Shown here one piece after another: positions 32,201 through 43,488 of a stretch of DNA of 64,000 bases; position 1 is the first letter of the stretch; the number at the start of each line of letters is the position of its first letter. The notes under the pieces were generated by a model. That model was given only the letters and a program-made list of their open reading frames with translations. It did not search any database and was not told the origin of the DNA. The stretch is taken from assembly GCA_009760855.2 (NCBI GenBank), contig WPIO01000031.1, forward strand, positions 1,511,001 to 1,575,000. Direction: 5' to 3'. The position numbers and the translations under genes are program-made. The stretch is from Cristatella mucedo. Its lineage: Eukaryota; Bryozoa; Phylactolaemata; Cristatellidae.

Positions 32201-34543
32201 GCTTTACATTTGCTGCAAAGGGAAATCCAATTGAATGGTGAGTAATATCATGCTTGATAAACAAACAACATGAATAACATGGTTAGGGGTGACATGCTCA
32301 GGGTCAGCATGCAAATGTGGTTAGTGGCAGCATGCACAGTGTCAGCACGCATAAGCACGTGAAGGACGAATCACAGGGACCCACTAAATGCTGTCCTAAA
32401 TAGGTGTCTTTTAAGTTCTTTTTAAATGTGGTCAAGTCAGGGGATGTTCTGACGCATGTCGGGAGGGAGTTCCAGGCTTTGGGAGCATACGAACTAAATG
32501 CACGGTCTCCAAAGGATTTGGGGTTTGTACGAGGTATTTGTAGGCTGTTGGATTCCGAAAAGCGGGTGGTATGATGCTTGGCCTGATGGGGTAGTATATC
32601 TGAGAGATAGGCTGGAGCCATAGAATGAAGGGACCTAAAAGTGAGCGACAAAACTTTGAAGTCAATCCTTTGCTTGACTGGTAGCCAGTGCAGGTCGGCG
32701 AGAAGTGGTGTAATGTGGCAACTGCGCCGCTCACGAAAGACATGCCTAGCTGCAGAGTTTTGCACCAGCTGCAATCGCCTGATCGCACATGCTGGTAGGT
32801 CAGTAAGCAGTGAGTTGCAGAAGTCGAGATGGGATGTCACGAATGCATGGACCAACTTGGACGTGGTATCCTTATCTAAACAAGCCCGAATTTTAGCAAT
32901 GTTATGTAGCTGAAAATAGGCAGATTTGACTGTGGAGCTGATATGGTCGTCTAACGAGAGGTCGCTTTGGAATGACACCTAGATTTCGAGCTGATTCAAC
33001 AGGAGATATGCTGGCAGAGCCAATTTTGAGAGTCAGCCTTTCCAATTTCCGAATCACACTGGGTTTGCCCATAACTAGTAAGTTAGTTTTATAAAATTTG
33101 CTGCCATCCATGTGCGGATGTCATCAATACATGCAGCAAGTAAGTTAAGAGAATTTGAGGTGCTCGAAGGCTGGGAGGGATCAAAGCAAAGGTACAACTG
33201 AGTGTCATCCACATAGAAGTGAAAGCCTAGATTGTGCTTGGCATTAAGTGCATCTTCCTAGCTACCTCGGCATCTGCAGTGTCGATTTAATTGATGGAAG
33301 ATACGTATTCGTACAACTCCTTTGTAGAGATTGTTAATCGAGTTTTATGTAGGATTATTTTCCATTTATTTAGCCCTCAGTTAATGCCGAGAAATCAAGA
33401 AGGATATGTCTTTGTTGCCTCGAAGCATTGCCAAACTAAATGGCTTTCTGCACTGCACTGCTTCCACTTCACAGTATCTTGAAGTCAATGCAATGAACTG
33501 CTTCATAAAGCCAATAACTAGAAGATAGAATAAGAAAATTTGTTTCCCGAAGGTTTTATGTGCAGCATTTCATAATCCACATGCTGCATGGTGTGTGCAG
33601 CAAAACGATGTGTTAGCTAGTAAATGTTTAGAGCACCATCATGTGGATGAAGTGGTTGCAAGGAATAAGGTGATAAATAGTTCGAGCGATGATTCTTACT
33701 ATTTGCTAACTAGTTGTCGAATGCACTCATTTCTAAGTTGCAGCAGCTATTCATTAAGTACTAAGTACCCAAATGAGTCGATATAGCATTTATTTCCAAA
33801 TCCTGAAGCATTTTACCCAGAAATACCCTGCATTAAGTTAGAGTGGCGTTTTTTCGTAGTGAAGGAAAAACTCTCACTGGTTTGCAGTTAACCTTTAGTA
33901 AATTGAAAAGAGCAAGCTACTTTATTCATTTCATAATATCGCTTACTTATGTGTTCTTTTATATACTTTCTGACAGCATTTTCTGTTTCAGCCCTGTGGT
34001 GCGTTATAAGTCGGATGATTAGCATCATTGCTAAACCTGAAAATATTGAGAAACTGTGATTGGGTTGTGGTGTGGTTGGGATTGGTATCTTGGAACAAGA
34101 ACTGGTAGTTTAGAAACTTGTTTGGTGGGCATTTTACTGGGTGGCTAGTCCGAATAAGCACATCTTGTAAGAGGCTATATGATCTATCACTCCTGTCTTT
34201 CTCTTGCGATAGGATTCTCTACTGGTCATTCCTGCCGACCCAATGGTTTGCATGGTTATTGGAAATCTTGTCATGCCTGAAAGGCAAATTAGCTGAAGCA
34301 TGTGTGTGCGTGTGTCGTGCCCACGCCCGTGCCTGTGCACGTGTGTTTGTGTGTGTACATAAAAAATAGCTGGTTTAATAGCCTCTTTTGTATAGCGACA
34401 GAAGAGCTTTTACGGCTATCACCACCACTTGCAGTGGTAATAAAGGATTGCCCACCGTAGGATTCGAACTCGCGACCTCAGGACCGAGGTCGTGAAATCA
34501 ACCGTCTTACCTAGTGTGCCATCACGGCCCATGTTTATTTGTG

Positions 34544-34612
<69 letters not shown>

Positions 34613-37600
34613 ATTTGTGTGCACGTTTGTGTGCATAAAGCATTGAGAGCATGTATGGTCGAATAAGAGGCTGCACATACATAGAATACACGCACACATA
34701 TTTATAAGGTATGGTACATGTCTTTTCTGTACTCTTTTGCCATATCCTGGAGCGGCAACAAATATTGCTTGGGTCGTGGGGGCTCGAGCCTTGTAGCATA
34801 TGTAAAGTGCATGGATAAATTAAGCTTTCACGACGCTGTACGAATGCGTTATATTGTTATTCTGATATGTTGTGCGCTTGCCAGATCTGCCGTGCAAGTC
34901 TTTTGTAAAGCTACATATTCGGCCTAGCAGCTCTTAAATAATGATGCAGTGATGCTGATGTTGGGCATAAGTTTACTCCATTTCATGAATTCGTTCCCGT
35001 TTGCTTATAATGCCTTATTATTTCTTAGTTTATTCTGCTGTCTGTATATTTACAAAGAATTATAGGCTAATCTTCTGTGTTTCAGGTTGGTGCCTGCATT
35101 GTAAATCCCGAGAAGAAAATAGTTGGTATTGGATATAACGGGATGCCAAACGGCTGTAGTGACGACAAGCTGCCTTGGGATAGAGAATCCAAGTCGTGGT
35201 TGGAAACTAAATATCCTTATGGTAAGACCCTAAACTGCCATAGTGGCATCTCTTTGTCTGCATCCTAACCACTTAGCGCTTGGTCGCCTTGCATCATTTA
35301 GATAGCATTATGTGGTGGCGATATTAGCATTACTTCCAGGCTTGCCCCAGCTGTATTAAGTCTTAAGCGATTAGATGCTGTAGGTGCTGAGGAAGAGACA
35401 ATAGGTAGAGAAAGAGATGGCAAGTGAGACAGAAACACAAACGAGAGAGAGAGAGATGGTCAAATCAAATGGTGAGTTCACTGCTAGATAGCAAGCTGAC
35501 TGGAAGCAAATTTAAGGTGCCTAGAAAGATATAACGTTTGCCAAAGGTGCTAAATATACAATTGCATTATTGCTGTTATTATTGTTATTATTATTATGTG
35601 ATTGCATCATCCGTCTTAATGATTGTCTCTTGACTGCTTCGCCCCAACAACTTTTGCTGCTTATTAGGGTCTGAATAAACTGATCCAGCAGCATCATGAT
35701 TGTGATGAGTGCTTGGCACCCGCCGGGTGGGCAGTCCTGGGAACATACATGTATCCATCCTGGCTCAACTTGCCTGGCCATCACTGAAACCGAACTGCAA
35801 TGTTTTAGTTCCTAATTCAGTGGGATATTTCAGGACATTAATGTCAATGAGTGTCACAGTCAATTGATGTCAGTGGTCTTCCGGTAAGGCTTTGAAATAC
35901 CACATGGATCTTTTTCTTGGTTGACCTGCTTCCTTTTGCAATTTACTCTCTCCCTCTTGCCGATGTTATCGCCAAGCACAGGCTGGATTTCATTTTTATG
36001 TGGGTGGCAGTTTCTGTGCTTTGATCCTTCCCTGCCTTTTGGCACATCAAGGGCTCTTAAATCCCTTGCAATACGTATTCCTGGATTCACACCTGGATCG
36101 CCGAAAACTATCTGTAATTGAATGGCAATAAAACCAACGCATTAGTTATTGGAAATCTTAACCCACAAAATAAGCTGGGCAAGCGAATCTCCTGCAGCAT
36201 CAGCAAGCAATCTGAATGTCCTGTGCCTAAGTGACCTTTTACTTCCTGAGCTCCATAGTTAAGTCTGCCTACTTCACTTATGCACCATTGCAAAAATGTC
36301 TTCCTGCTTAAAGAAGGATACCGCAGCCAAGCTGTTCCATGCATTTGTCACACCCGTAATAGACACCGGTTATTCTCTACTTGCTCTCCACTCTACTTGT
36401 TTACTTTCTTCTGCAATAAGATGCTTACAGTTGGTGCAAAACTTTGCAGCTATGCTTGTCTGTTGTGAACGTTGCAATTACTTCATTAGAGAGAGATGTG
36501 TATTTTTAAAGGTGCCATATTAATGTCTTTGTATCATTTTGTTCTTGTTAGTACATGTACCATCCAATGTTTTTTGTCTGTTTATGCTGCAGTGTGTCAT
36601 GCCGAGATGAATGCCATTTTGAACAAGAATGTTGCTGACATTCGTAATGGCACAATCTACGTGGCATTATTTCCATGCAACGAATGTGCTAAACTGGTCA
36701 TTCAGTCGGGGATTAAAGAAGTCGTATACTACTCGGACAAGTACTGGAATACCGAACAGATGAAAGCATCAAAAATACTGTTGAATATGGCTGGAATCAA
36801 ATACAGGTAAAGGGATTACCAGTCCGTGTGGGAATGTCGGAGGTTCGGCTCCTAGTCGAATATCCTACGGCACATGTAGCCTAGAGTCACTAGTGGCACT
36901 TCTCGTCGGACTTGTGCTGTTGCTTGTCTTTATTGTCCTAGAACGTCTGTAGATGATCTCAAATGCACGAATTGGAGCCACGACCATGCAGTGCCTAAGG
37001 AGTGGTAAGGCACTCACACTTCACGGCCAAGGTCGTTGGTTCGAGTCTTGCAGCAGGCAATTCTTTATTGCCCGCTGCGATCGTGGTGGTGATAGCCGCT
37101 AAGGCTGTTCTGCTGCTATACAATTGATGCTGTTAAGACAGCCTTGACCTTTACACTTTAGTCACACTTCCATGTAGATGACACCCAGTTGTACCTTTGC
37201 TTTGATCCCTCCCAGCCCCCAGCATGTCGAATTCTCTTAACTCCCTTGCTGAATGTCTTGTTGACTTCCGCACATGGATGGCAGCAAACTTACTTAAATT
37301 GAATGACGATAAAACTAAATTACTAGTTGTGGGCAAACCAAGTGCTTAACATTCAGAATTGGCTCTGCTAGTTGCATCTGCACGAAATCTAAGAAAGAGA
37401 TCGAGTTCTCCTAGGGTGCTTTATCAAGTGTATTATTATTATTATTAAGTGTCCCATTCCAAACTGACCTTTCATTAGACGGCCACATGAGCTCCACAGT
37501 CAAGACTGCCTACTTTCAGCTGTATAATATTGCTAAAATTCGAGCTTGCTTAGAAAAGGATACTAAATCCAATGGGTCCGTGCATTTATGAAATTCCATT

Positions 37601-38729
37601 TCGACTTCTGTAACTCACTGCTTGCTGGCCTACCGGCCTGTGCAATCATGTGCATTCAGCTGGTGCAAAACTCTGCAGCTAGGCTTTTCTGTCGTGAGCG
37701 TCGCAGTTGCCACGTCACATCACGTCTCATCACATCTCACTGACCTGGACTGGCTTCCAATAAATCAGCTTATCGACTTAACGGTTCTGTCTCACTTCTA
37801 GGTCCTTTCATTCTCTGGCTCCAGCCTACCTATCAGAACTACTCCCCCACCAGGCTAGGCTTCGTACCACTCACTGTTCTGACTCAAACCGTTTAGCTAA
37901 ATGTCGTAGGAACCTCAAATTCATTGGGGACCGGGCCTTTTGTCCGTATGCTCCCTAAGCCTGGAACCCACTCACGACTGACTTGACATTTAAAAAGAAG
38001 CAACAAATGCATCTATTTGTCACAGCAGTCAGTGGGTTTCTGTGATTCATCCTTTGTGTGTTTATGAGTGCTGACACTGTGCTTGCTGCCACTAACCATA
38101 TTTGCATATTGACCCTGTGCATGTCACCTCTAGCCATGTTACAGTTATTGTCATTGAGCATGCCTCCGCTAACCATTTGATCATGCTTTTCTTTACAGCA
38201 TGTGTAAAGTGCCTAGGAGGAGACTGAGCTCTCCGATGGTGCTTTACAAATGCATTATTATTATTATTAACATTATTATTATTATTACAAGACAGCTGAG
38301 GACAAGACCTTCAAACACTGAAACGATACCAAATGAGTGATTGAAAGTGATGTAACTCACAAGTACTGATGAGGGGTGGAGTTGGAGGAGGATAAAGATG
38401 ATGGAGTTGAAACAATCAGTCGGCATTAAGGTGCTCTTTTTTGCTTGGGATGAAGGAATAGACTGGCCTCATGGTTGGCCCTAGTTGGCTGCTCACTAGA
38501 CTGCTTCTAATTCTAACCACATGGTTGACTGCCTTTTGTAAAATAATGAGCAGACGAATGAACATTGAGTGAGCTTCAGGACATGGCACCCATGCTCTTG
38601 AGACTGATCGTCAGTGTTCTGAGCAAGCTCTTTTTTCATTACAGGCAGCATGTTCCAAAGAACAGTCGCATCGTCCTAGACTTCAGTGTCATCGACGGCA
38701 CTGTTACGAAGAGCGATTCTGCCGTCTAA
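29238..38729 (+). CDS. DCTD: dCMP deaminase, five exons
   Basis: Cytosolic zinc enzyme converting dCMP to dUMP, the substrate of thymidylate synthase. Exons: 29238-29275, 31390-31483, 35086-35221, 36593-36806 and 38645-38729. All are GT-AG with agreeing phases; the spliced frame is 567 bases, 188 residues (human 178). Residues 18-44 read [19 protein letters not shown] and RSKDPSSQ. Residues 45-70 have [19 protein letters not shown] and MPNGCSD. The zinc site is HAE at 92-94 and PCNEC at 117-121 (ligands H92, C118, C121; E94 proton shuttle). The C-terminus has [11 protein letters not shown]. Exon 1 (12 codons, [12 protein letters not shown]) is the least certain: it is chosen because its two-base overhang matches exon 2 and its GTACGC donor is good. 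Introns hold LINE A, SINE-2 and microsatellites. Confidence 0.93.
29505..30360 (+). mobile_element. Repeat C, copy 2, split by LINE A
   Basis: 29505-29724 and 30268-30360 match the left and right parts of copy 1 (27462-27835). The LINE A insertion lies between 'cgtcccaag' and 'ctctgtttgagaggcc', which are adjacent in copy 1. It is in DCTD intron 1. Confidence 0.65.
29725..30267 (+). mobile_element. LINE A 3' fragment inside Repeat C
   Basis: Starts at VKQRIDFKV and runs with few changes through [19 protein letters not shown] and [11 protein letters not shown] to the complete 3' UTR and ATT tail. A possible AAG target duplication flanks it. Confidence 0.85.
30366..31389. other. DCTD intron 1, remaining part
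   Basis: Unique-looking sequence; a 20 bp tandem duplication (cacagctgtagcgatgagag) at about 31049-31088 is the only structure seen. Confidence 0.5.
32130..33246 (-). mobile_element. LINE A, well-preserved 3' part in DCTD intron 2
   Basis: The 224-codon frame 32304-32978 runs from [20 protein letters not shown] to the end of the family's C-terminal region. Upstream, across a frameshift near 32975, lies [20 protein letters not shown]. The RT motif reads FYVDDTQL at about 33195-33230, so the catalytic aspartates are intact. It is 5'-truncated at about 33246 and ends in AAT repeats at 32140. Nearly identical to the copies at 10.4, 12.5 and 47 kb. Confidence 0.9.
33247..34365. other. DCTD intron 2, no repeat recognised
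   Basis: AT-richer unique-looking sequence without coding motifs or family repeats. Confidence 0.5.
34366..34530 (-). mobile_element. SINE-2 in DCTD intron 2
   Basis: Complete inverted copy: tail tagctggtttaatagcctct, gattcgaactcgcgacctca, and head agtgtgccatcacggccc. A long (GT)n run follows directly. Confidence 0.85.
34547..34610. repeat. (GT)n microsatellite
   Basis: About 64 bases of pure GT next to the SINE-2 head. Likely polymorphic. Confidence 0.97.
34745..34860 (+). mobile_element. SINE-1, degraded
   Basis: gggggctcgagccttgtagc followed by atatgtaaagtgcatggata and a decayed tail. The head is mostly lost. Confidence 0.45.
35505..35600 (+). mobile_element. LINE A 3' tail in DCTD intron 3
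   Basis: ttaaggtgcctagaaagata then ATT/GTT repeats. Short and diverged. Confidence 0.6.
36115..36490 (+). mobile_element. LINE A fragment in DCTD intron 3
   Basis: Diverged RT thumb segment (tgaatggcaataaaaccaac; gtccatgcatttgtcacacc; agctggtgcaaaactttgca as ttggtgcaaaactttgca). It ends about 100 bases before DCTD exon 4. Confidence 0.7.
36976..37137 (+). mobile_element. SINE-2, old copy in DCTD intron 4
   Basis: gagccacgaccatgcagtgc, the ggttcgagtcttgc B box, ttctttattgcccgctgcga and gctattcaa-like end. Confidence 0.7.
37145..38290 (+). mobile_element. LINE A, old copy in DCTD intron 4
   Basis: Begins at the RT motif (F-H-V-D-D-T-Q-L at about 37161). A second LINE A tail with ATT repeats lies at 37385-37446. 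The match then resumes with the C-terminal region and ends in ATT repeats by 38287. Frameshifts throughout. Confidence 0.75.
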
Positions 38730-39511
38730 ACCCTGTCTGTCATTCAAAAATGCTACTGGATCGGCAAGGCAAAAGACCGTCTCACAGCCTCCCAATTGTG
38801 GTGCTTGCTAAAGCCAGCTACTTCATTTTGTAAAGCATGATGCAATCGGTGTTCGGTGGGCTTTGCTGAGATGTCTAACGTTTATTGAAGGCCGTGGAGG
38901 AGATATTTCCAAGGTTGTATGTTAGCTCTTGTTTATTAAGAAAAGGGAGAAGGGCATTTACCAAACCTCCCACAAAGTGGGAAGCTACTGCTGGTCCACC
39001 GGTCATCAGCTGCAGACCGAGGCTAAGGGTGGAATTTCGGCCCGTTTTTAATTGCTGCTATCCTCGTCTCGGCCGGGCGATGGATCGGCTGCCCTGGACC
39101 ACCTCTGCCCATCTGACTTTCAGATGCCGTGCCAAAGCCGAGGGAAAACCGAGCAGCAGCCGACAGCAAACACAGTGTGGGCAACTAGTCATGTGTAGCC
39201 CACAGGAAGAAGGCCAGCCATTTGAGGCGCAGAAGGTTCCATTCGTCTTAAATTGGTTTATATAATTGTGATAGAAACAGCTTCTGTTCGAGCTATCTGT
39301 GGCTTCGATGACATCGGCACTTGAGTCTGTCGATTGATCTTTTGAAGTCTTTTGCTCTAAGCTGGACTTGAACCTTAATTTCATTTGTCAGTAATGCCAA
39401 GGGTTTTACTGTGGGCAAATAGATTTGCTACTTTGCAATACAACTGCTGCAGTGAATGATATATATTAATTGTAAGCGGTCTGCGTCCAATTTGCACTAC
39501 AATCTCATCCA
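38730..39511. other. DCTD 3' flank
   Basis: The DCTD 3' UTR must begin here; no strong AATAAA is visible. A 126-codon plus frame at 38885-39265 has no recognised motif. Confidence 0.4.
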
Positions 39512-39650
39512 GCCGAGCTGGTTTGGTCCAGCGGTTAAGGTGCTCGTCCCGACTAAGGTCTGACTGAGACTGTGGGCTCGAGCCCTGAGGCAAATGTGAA
39601 GTGCCTGAATAGAGATTAAGTTCTCTTGGGGCGCAATACAAATGAATTAT
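39512..39650 (+). mobile_element. SINE-1, best copy
   Basis: Complete: head agccgagctggtttggtcca, gcggttaaggtgctcgtccc, B box gggctcgagccc, then tail gcaaatgtgaagtgcctgaa, agagattaagttctcttggg, gcgcaatacaaatgaattat. The tail closely matches the LINE A 3' end. Confidence 0.85.
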
Positions 39651-40320
39651 CATTCAACTTTTTTCAATTTCACTGTACCCCCTTCTCGTACAAGCCGTCA
39701 TTAAAGCATATTTCACGGACATGCATATACAGTGGTACACATATGCATGCATGCTTTCCCTCGAATTATGCGATGAATGGTCACAGTATCTGCTTTGTGG
39801 GAATTTTGTTGTGCTTTTTCCAATTACCTACCCAAGTTATGCAATGTGGTGCAAGCATTCCCGAAGTTCCAAATTCCCAAAAGCAAGCACTTGCATGCGT
39901 GCTGTCGTGCATTATGGGTATTGTGCATGCACACATTGGTGGGTTGGTGGGTGCACACGCACGTCTATGCATTTGAGTCCATGAATGGATGTGCACTTGG
40001 GTTCAGGTGCCATTTGTACTTGGGTGCAGATGTGTGTAATTCTTCGTTTGCGATGCCGTGTAGCCATGTTTGTACCAAATAGATGTCACCCTGGAAAGTG
40101 TTCTACAGTGCACCCAAAGTCGTAGTGGGTGTCATGTGATAGCTGGCACCCAGAGATGTGCAACGGTTGATGCATTCGTAGGGTGTGACTTTCACCTCAA
40201 CTAACCATCCCATTTGCCTAGAGAAGGATGGTCAAATCGGTATTAGTAGGAAATGGGAATTAAAAAAAGAGACCAGACTTTAACAGGCCTGCTAGGAATG
40301 ATATATAAAAAAATATTGTT
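39651..40320. other. Intergenic, no feature recognised
   Basis: Low-complexity GCATGC-rich stretch at 39720-39980 gives overlapping open frames in several phases; none is protein-like. Confidence 0.4.
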
Positions 40321-40450
40321 CATTTGTATAGCGCCCCAAGAGAACTTGATCTCTTTTCAGGCGCTTCACATATGCCTCGGAGCTCGAGCCCACGACTTCA
40401 ACCAGGTCTTGGTCGGGGCAAGCATCTTAACCGTTGGACCAATTGCTAGC
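40321..40450 (-). mobile_element. SINE-1
   Basis: Inverted copy: catttgtatagcgccccaag, gcttcacatatgcctcggag, then gctcgagcccacgact and the head at right. Confidence 0.8.
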
Positions 40451-41280
40451 CAAAAGATGAAATATAACTTAAGTTATTTCAGCGTTTTTTTAACCTCGGC
40501 CATACAATTTCACCTGAACAAAAGACTTAAATCATGCATTGAAGCGTGTTATTCTAAGCATGCACAACCATAGGCCTGCCATGGTTAAAGCGATGCAAGA
40601 GAAGATGCAGTAGAAATGAAGCATCCAACAGAAACAGTGTTGTCTGATAAGCAAGGAACTTTAAAGTTTGTTTATTGTTTACTAGGCCTTAACTCTCAGT
40701 TTTCCGAATGCACATACTCAATTGAACTAGCTTCTCATTATCTCTATGGAGGCTAGTACACACGCATCATTGTGGTTTTGGCATCTCAGATGCTTGCTAA
40801 TACTTCCGTAGCAGTTGTATATGGTTGCACAACTGCATACATATATACATACATACAAACGCATACATCGAGAAACCTAGTTGGGTTATTTTTTGCTTAA
40901 GTAGCTCTACCGATTTATAACATTGTTTCGAACCAGGTCTGGCCTATGTCAGTGCCCGGAAAAATCCGGAAATCTCAAACCTTGTAAATACCAGAAGTAT
41001 CCTACACAACTATTGAGATGCTTTGTGGGTGTTCTTGGGCCATCCTAAGGTTTCTAATTTCGCCGTGGTAGTACTTTTTGGCTTAGATTTTGTAGAATGC
41101 AATTTCTGAAATTAGTGTTGATTTCAGGGATATTTTGGACCAGCGTTGTAACTGAATTGAGCTGAACATGGCTTGACTTTGCTTGGAATAAAACAGACCT
41201 TGGTGGTGGACATCGGCTCGAGGCTATTAGGTAACGGCTCGTGCTTGTAACTACTTCTTTCGATGCCAATGGGGTGTGCA

Positions 41281-41397
41281 ACGACATGCCTTAACAGCAA
41301 TCGCCGCAGCTTGCAGTGAGCAGCAAAGGATTGCCCACTGCGGGGCTCGAACCCACAACCTGGGTTGTAAAGAGCGAACTCAGCGTGGCCATGAGTA
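41281..41397 (-). mobile_element. SINE-2, partial
   Basis: ttgcccactgcggggctcga then acccacaacctgggttgt (hairpin region decayed) and ggccatgagt. The 3' tail is missing. Confidence 0.5.
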
Positions 41398-41824
41398 CAG
41401 CACGGGAATGTGCCGAGCGAGATGAAGAACTGGTAAAAGGTGTGGCCAGTGATGCTAAAAGTGCAGTTCCGCCTGGTATAGTGGAAGCCACACTCCATCA
41501 CTCAACTTGAACAATAACTCGCCATTGCGGTCATTGTGTCAAAGGAAACCGGGCGTAAATACTGCTCATCAACAGAGGAGCTTGTCCGTTCGAAGGATCG
41601 AGTGTGCGAAGGTACCTGTTCCTTGACGGTGTGTAAGTACTTAGGCTGTCTGCGATAGGCTTTTGGTTCACCCCGTTGGTCTGCATGAGGCAGAAAGATG
41701 GCTGGTTCGGCTGAATGAAAGTTCACTACTGAGCAAAGTAGATTACCGAATGCCCCCCCTAATTTACAGATGACCCGAGGCACTTTCGGTGGCACGGATA
41801 TTGACTGAATTAAATGGAATGTAA

Positions 41825-42061
41825 TGTATCTCCGTCTGTTACTCTGCAAAGACTATGTGGGCGTTTTGAATAGCACACTTTAAGCCTAGGCGGCTTCCGG
41901 TACGCATTAAGTATCCATATAGACTTCATCTCACGAAGCAAAGAGAGAAAGAGAGAAGCATAGCCGACTCAGATGAGCAGTTGAGGTAGTGAGTAGCATA
42001 GAAGTAGCAGCTCAGGACGGCTGGAAATGATGTGCCACAGTCGGTAGCAAGGGAGCAGATG
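41825..42061 (-). mobile_element. LINE B 3' end
   Basis: Inverted 3' UTR: tgtaatgtatctccgtctgt, actatgtgggcg, taagcctaggcggcttccgg. The coding end at right includes gaaatgatgtgccacagtcg. Confidence 0.75.
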
Positions 42062-42236
42062 CGGGCGTTCGGCCTTGATCAGTAGCCGACCTTTTCAGTA
42101 AAGTTCAGGCACTGTGGAATGTGCTGCAGCACAAGAGGCTGGGCAGAAGTTGGTGGCCTCCATGCCTTGCTAGATAAAGGAGGTCATAAAGAATCTCGGT
42201 GAGGGCGACCTCGAACTAAACGCATACATACCAACA
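42062..42236 (+). repeat. Left arm of a long inverted repeat (composite locus)
   Basis: The reverse complement of 42684-42842 matches this arm along its length with about 10-15 percent differences and small indels; shared blocks are gtggaatgtgctg, gccttgctagataaag and catacatacc at the inner end. Confidence 0.85.
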
Positions 42237-42237
42237 G

Positions 42238-42482
42238 CATGAGTGTTTGTTTTTGGCCTGTCAATAAATACTTTCCCATGCTGCGTGATACTCGAGTACG
42301 CCTGACATCGCGTAAGTGCACTCAGTTCCAAAAAATCCTCCCACTAACTGTGGAAGCCCGGATGTACCTGCTACTCCGTTCAGGTAATAAGAGGATTGTA
42401 TACGATACCGGGCGTACTCAAGTTTCACACTGCATGTGAAAATATTGATTGGCAGCTCAAAAACACAGCCACTCATGTGATG
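42238..42482. mobile_element. MITE-like element, about 245 bp
   Basis: Terminal inverted repeats of about 80 bases: left 42238-42320 and right about 42395-42482, outer ends CATGAGTG/CACTCATG. They share gagtacgcc and tcaata.at.tttc.catgc. No coding capacity. Confidence 0.75.
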
Positions 42483-42682
42483 TGATGAGACATATCTCCA
42501 CCAATGTATTCTACAAAGCCACAAAAACTATGTGAGTGTCACGCACGAGACTTGTGTACAGCGAGCTCAAAGCCTAAGCGGCTTTGGTAGCCGACAGACT
42601 TCATGTCACGGAACAAAGAGGAAGTGAGAAGCATAGCTGAGTCAGCGGAGCACATATAAGTGGTGAGGTAGTGACTCATACT
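42483..42682 (-). mobile_element. LINE B 3' end, second copy
   Basis: Parallel to 41825-42061: gatatctcc-type start, acaaaaactatgtgagtgtc, aaagcctaagcggctttggt, gcatagctgagtcagcgg. Confidence 0.7.
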
Positions 42683-42683
42683 T

Positions 42684-42842
42684 TTGGTATGTATGGGTTT
42701 AGTGCGATGTCGCCCGCCGCGATTCTTTATGACCTTTATCTAGCAAGGCACGGAAGCCACTACCTCTTGTGCTCCAGCACATTCCACAGTGTCTGGACTT
42801 AACTGAAAAGGCCGGCTACTGATGAAGGCCGAACATCCGCCT
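42684..42842 (-). repeat. Right arm of the long inverted repeat
   Basis: Pairs with 42062-42236. Its outer end (ccgaacatccgcc) abuts the Tc1-like transposase remnant. Confidence 0.85.
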
Positions 42843-43092
42843 CAGCCGGCTGTCGGTATCGCTCCTTAGCCTTTGTATGGGATTCAGATCAGGCGACTGG
42901 CTGAGCCGCTGAATCAAGCCACCCGCGAACGGATTCGTCAGAAAAGTGCGTGATTGATGCCTGTACACAGGCTTTCGATGGTGAGCTGCTGAGCAGTGCT
43001 CGTGGTAAGGTGCTGGTTTCCATCGTGCTTTGCGGAAAATACGTCGTCTCACTGCTGTCTTGTGCACTCATCGATGAAATCCCAAGCACATT
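42843..43092 (-). mobile_element. Tc1-like transposase remnant
   Basis: On the minus strand, TAVRRRIF then AAHHRKPV resembles the Tc1 helix-turn-helix linker region. After a deletion, SQSPDLNPIQ is the conserved motif just before the last catalytic acid. Only about 80 codons remain of the roughly 340 usual, so it is non-functional. It adjoins the right inverted arm, which may be this element's terminal repeat. Confidence 0.65.
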
Positions 43093-43488
43093 AGCATAGT
43101 TTTGTACACTTCGAGGAACTCAGAATCGTGCGATCTTCTATTCAAAGACTGCGACGCATTGCAATGGCCAATGAAAGCATTGTTGGAGCACTATTTGTTC
43201 TACCTTATCCCAAGTACCGGTTTGGCACTTCGGACTTCGCGCCTATGTATAGTTCACGTTTACCATCAAAACATCTTTCCACCAGGAATCGAACCAGGAA
43301 CAGTAGGGTCAACAATCCGCGATACTAATCACCAGATACCAGGACTAACCTGCTTCTAGTTGAAATTGCCACTAGGTTAGGCCCACGGAACATAACTGAA
43401 TTATACTGCTGCATCGCAATTCGGCCCCAAGTGTGCGTTGACCTAGTGGTGAGCCCAGCCTACCACCGGGCCACGACTGGGTCGTTAA

